Positions 62,956 to 64,000 of a DNA stretch of 64,000 nt are shown here, piece by piece; the stretch's first letter is position 1, and each line of letters begins with the position of its first letter. This stretch comes from Luidia sarsii (Eukaryota > Echinodermata > Asteroidea > Paxillosida > Luidiidae): NCBI GenBank assembly GCA_949987565.1, contig OX465103.1, positions 7,649,207 through 7,713,206 of the forward strand. Direction: 5' to 3'. The position numbers were made by a program, and so were the translations under genes. The notes under the pieces are model-generated. The model saw nothing but the letters and a program-made list of their open reading frames with translations. It searched no databases and was not told where the DNA came from.

Positions 62956-64000
62956 GGTATAGCAGCCCTATTGTGACAAATGGCAGCAAATATCCTGTGA
63001 CCTTGTGACTGGGTTGCCAGTGATTGCTTCTCTTAAAAAAAAAAAAATATCATCGAGATAGATGTACCGGGGTACATGAATAGAGCATGTAGAAAATTGA
63101 TTTTGTTCCCTCGGTTTGACTGACTTTCAGTTGACTGGTCGAATGGACCTCTGACAATGGGGTTCAAACCAGAAGCCTTGGGCAATTTGAGCTGGTTCAG
63201 TTTGCCTTGCAGTATACTTCTATGTGTTTTGTACGACTCTACTGAACCAAATGAGCCAAACCAAATTAAACAGTTAGTTACTGTACATGTACATGTAGGC
63301 TAGTATGTGAAGTGTACAGTGCACACAGATGGCCATGGCCCATGACTGTGGATACCAGTAATTGAGAAGCAAGGTCAGTGACATTGTGACCTTGAGATCA
63401 AGGCTCGGTGATTTTTCTGTTCACCTTGGCTCCTGACCATTACACATCTACCATACATGGACATGTACATGTGTACTGTACATGCACGGCACATTAGAAA
63501 CATGCACACATGTACATGTAGTACATTACATGTAAGACACCAAGCCTCAAGCTTAAGGTTTTTGTTTACTAGCCTACTGGGCTAGTAAATTGAGTTTTTT
63601 ACTAGCCCGTTAAAATTAATATTGAATTTAAAACAAGATTATCAGGTCAAGTAAAACAAATTATTAGTTTCTTCTTTCTCATCCCCGCCTGCATAATTTT
63701 TTGCCACCACACTGCTGTCTACTTTTTACTAGTCCGCCGGGCTAGCAAAGTGGGCCATTTTACTAGCCCGCGGTTGTTTTTACTAGACAATGACCGCTGG
63801 GCTAGTGCTACATGTAAGGTCGAGCCCTGGACACACTGTAAGATGTACATGTACATGTACTGTACATGTATACATGTACATCCAAGAGCACTGCAAATGT
63901 ACATGAACATGCTAAATTGTTAATGTCAAAATGCACAATGTAACAAAGTACTCATTTATCTCATGTTTAGAATACTGAATGTGTAGTACCAGTACAGTAC

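Larger units (their letters stand above)
40442..64000. other. region upstream of the visible SRPK exons, no coding exon supported
   Basis: This 23.6 kb must hold, or lead to, the missing SRPK start exon on the - strand, but no ATG-bearing exon ending in the required phase (two bases) could be recognised. The sequence is dominated by TACATG clusters and MITE-like elements listed separately. Open frames here are short or consist of Cys/Thr/His/Met/Tyr/Val repeats from the hexamer. Stretches such as 46100-47150, 49850-50310, 56130-56950 and 60800-62560 contain nothing I can name. Confidence 0.55.

Overview
This is a 64 kb piece of an animal nuclear genome. The genes are split by GT-AG introns, intergenic DNA is long, and transposon remnants, minisatellites and microsatellites are very abundant. 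The two genes (a shisa-family membrane protein and an SR-protein kinase) and the frequent palindromes TAGGCCTA and TACATGTA suggest a marine invertebrate, perhaps an echinoderm or another invertebrate deuterostome. That placement is a guess; nothing here fixes the species. I see no bacterial genes, CRISPR array, rRNA or intact tRNA.

Two genes converge. On the + strand (about 1.8-8.1 kb) is a shisa-like gene in three recognisable exons: an extracellular Cys-rich domain (1854-2010), a transmembrane segment with a cytoplasmic Cys cluster (6167 to about 6408), and a Pro/Tyr-rich tail (7465-8123). Its start is uncertain, but a hydrophobic stretch sits just upstream of the Cys-rich domain. On the - strand (40441 down to 15873) is an SRPK-family kinase in 15 exons joined in consistent phase. 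They give 794 residues and lack only the N-terminal exon or exons with the start codon. All core kinase motifs are present, and four exons (24803 down to 21200) encode the long spacer that splits SRPK kinase domains. The product would phosphorylate Arg/Ser-rich splicing factors.

8.1-15.9 kb is the convergent intergenic region, with MITE-like repeats and no convincing gene. 16-24 kb holds the 3' introns of SRPK, several of which are largely filled by different tandem repeats: a 130-bp higher-order ATCAAT array, a CCAG array, a 400-bp GA/CT tract next to a splice acceptor, a 12-bp-based array and a 39-bp array with an 18-bp palindrome per unit. 24-40 kb holds further introns with TTAA-flanked MITEs, a hAT-like element, tRNA-like SINE heads, a LINE reverse-transcriptase remnant, and many copies of a short repeat containing GGATCGAAACGTCAGGCC that resembles half of a hammerhead ribozyme. 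40.4-64 kb lies upstream of the first SRPK exon I can see. It is dominated by the self-complementary hexamer (TACATG)n plus MITE-like elements, with no coding exon I could support.

No unknown gene system was found. The most notable observations are the tandem-repeat-filled kinase introns, the hammerhead-like repeat families, a TIR element carrying an internal ten-copy 19-bp array, and two possible single-base frame problems in the shisa gene.
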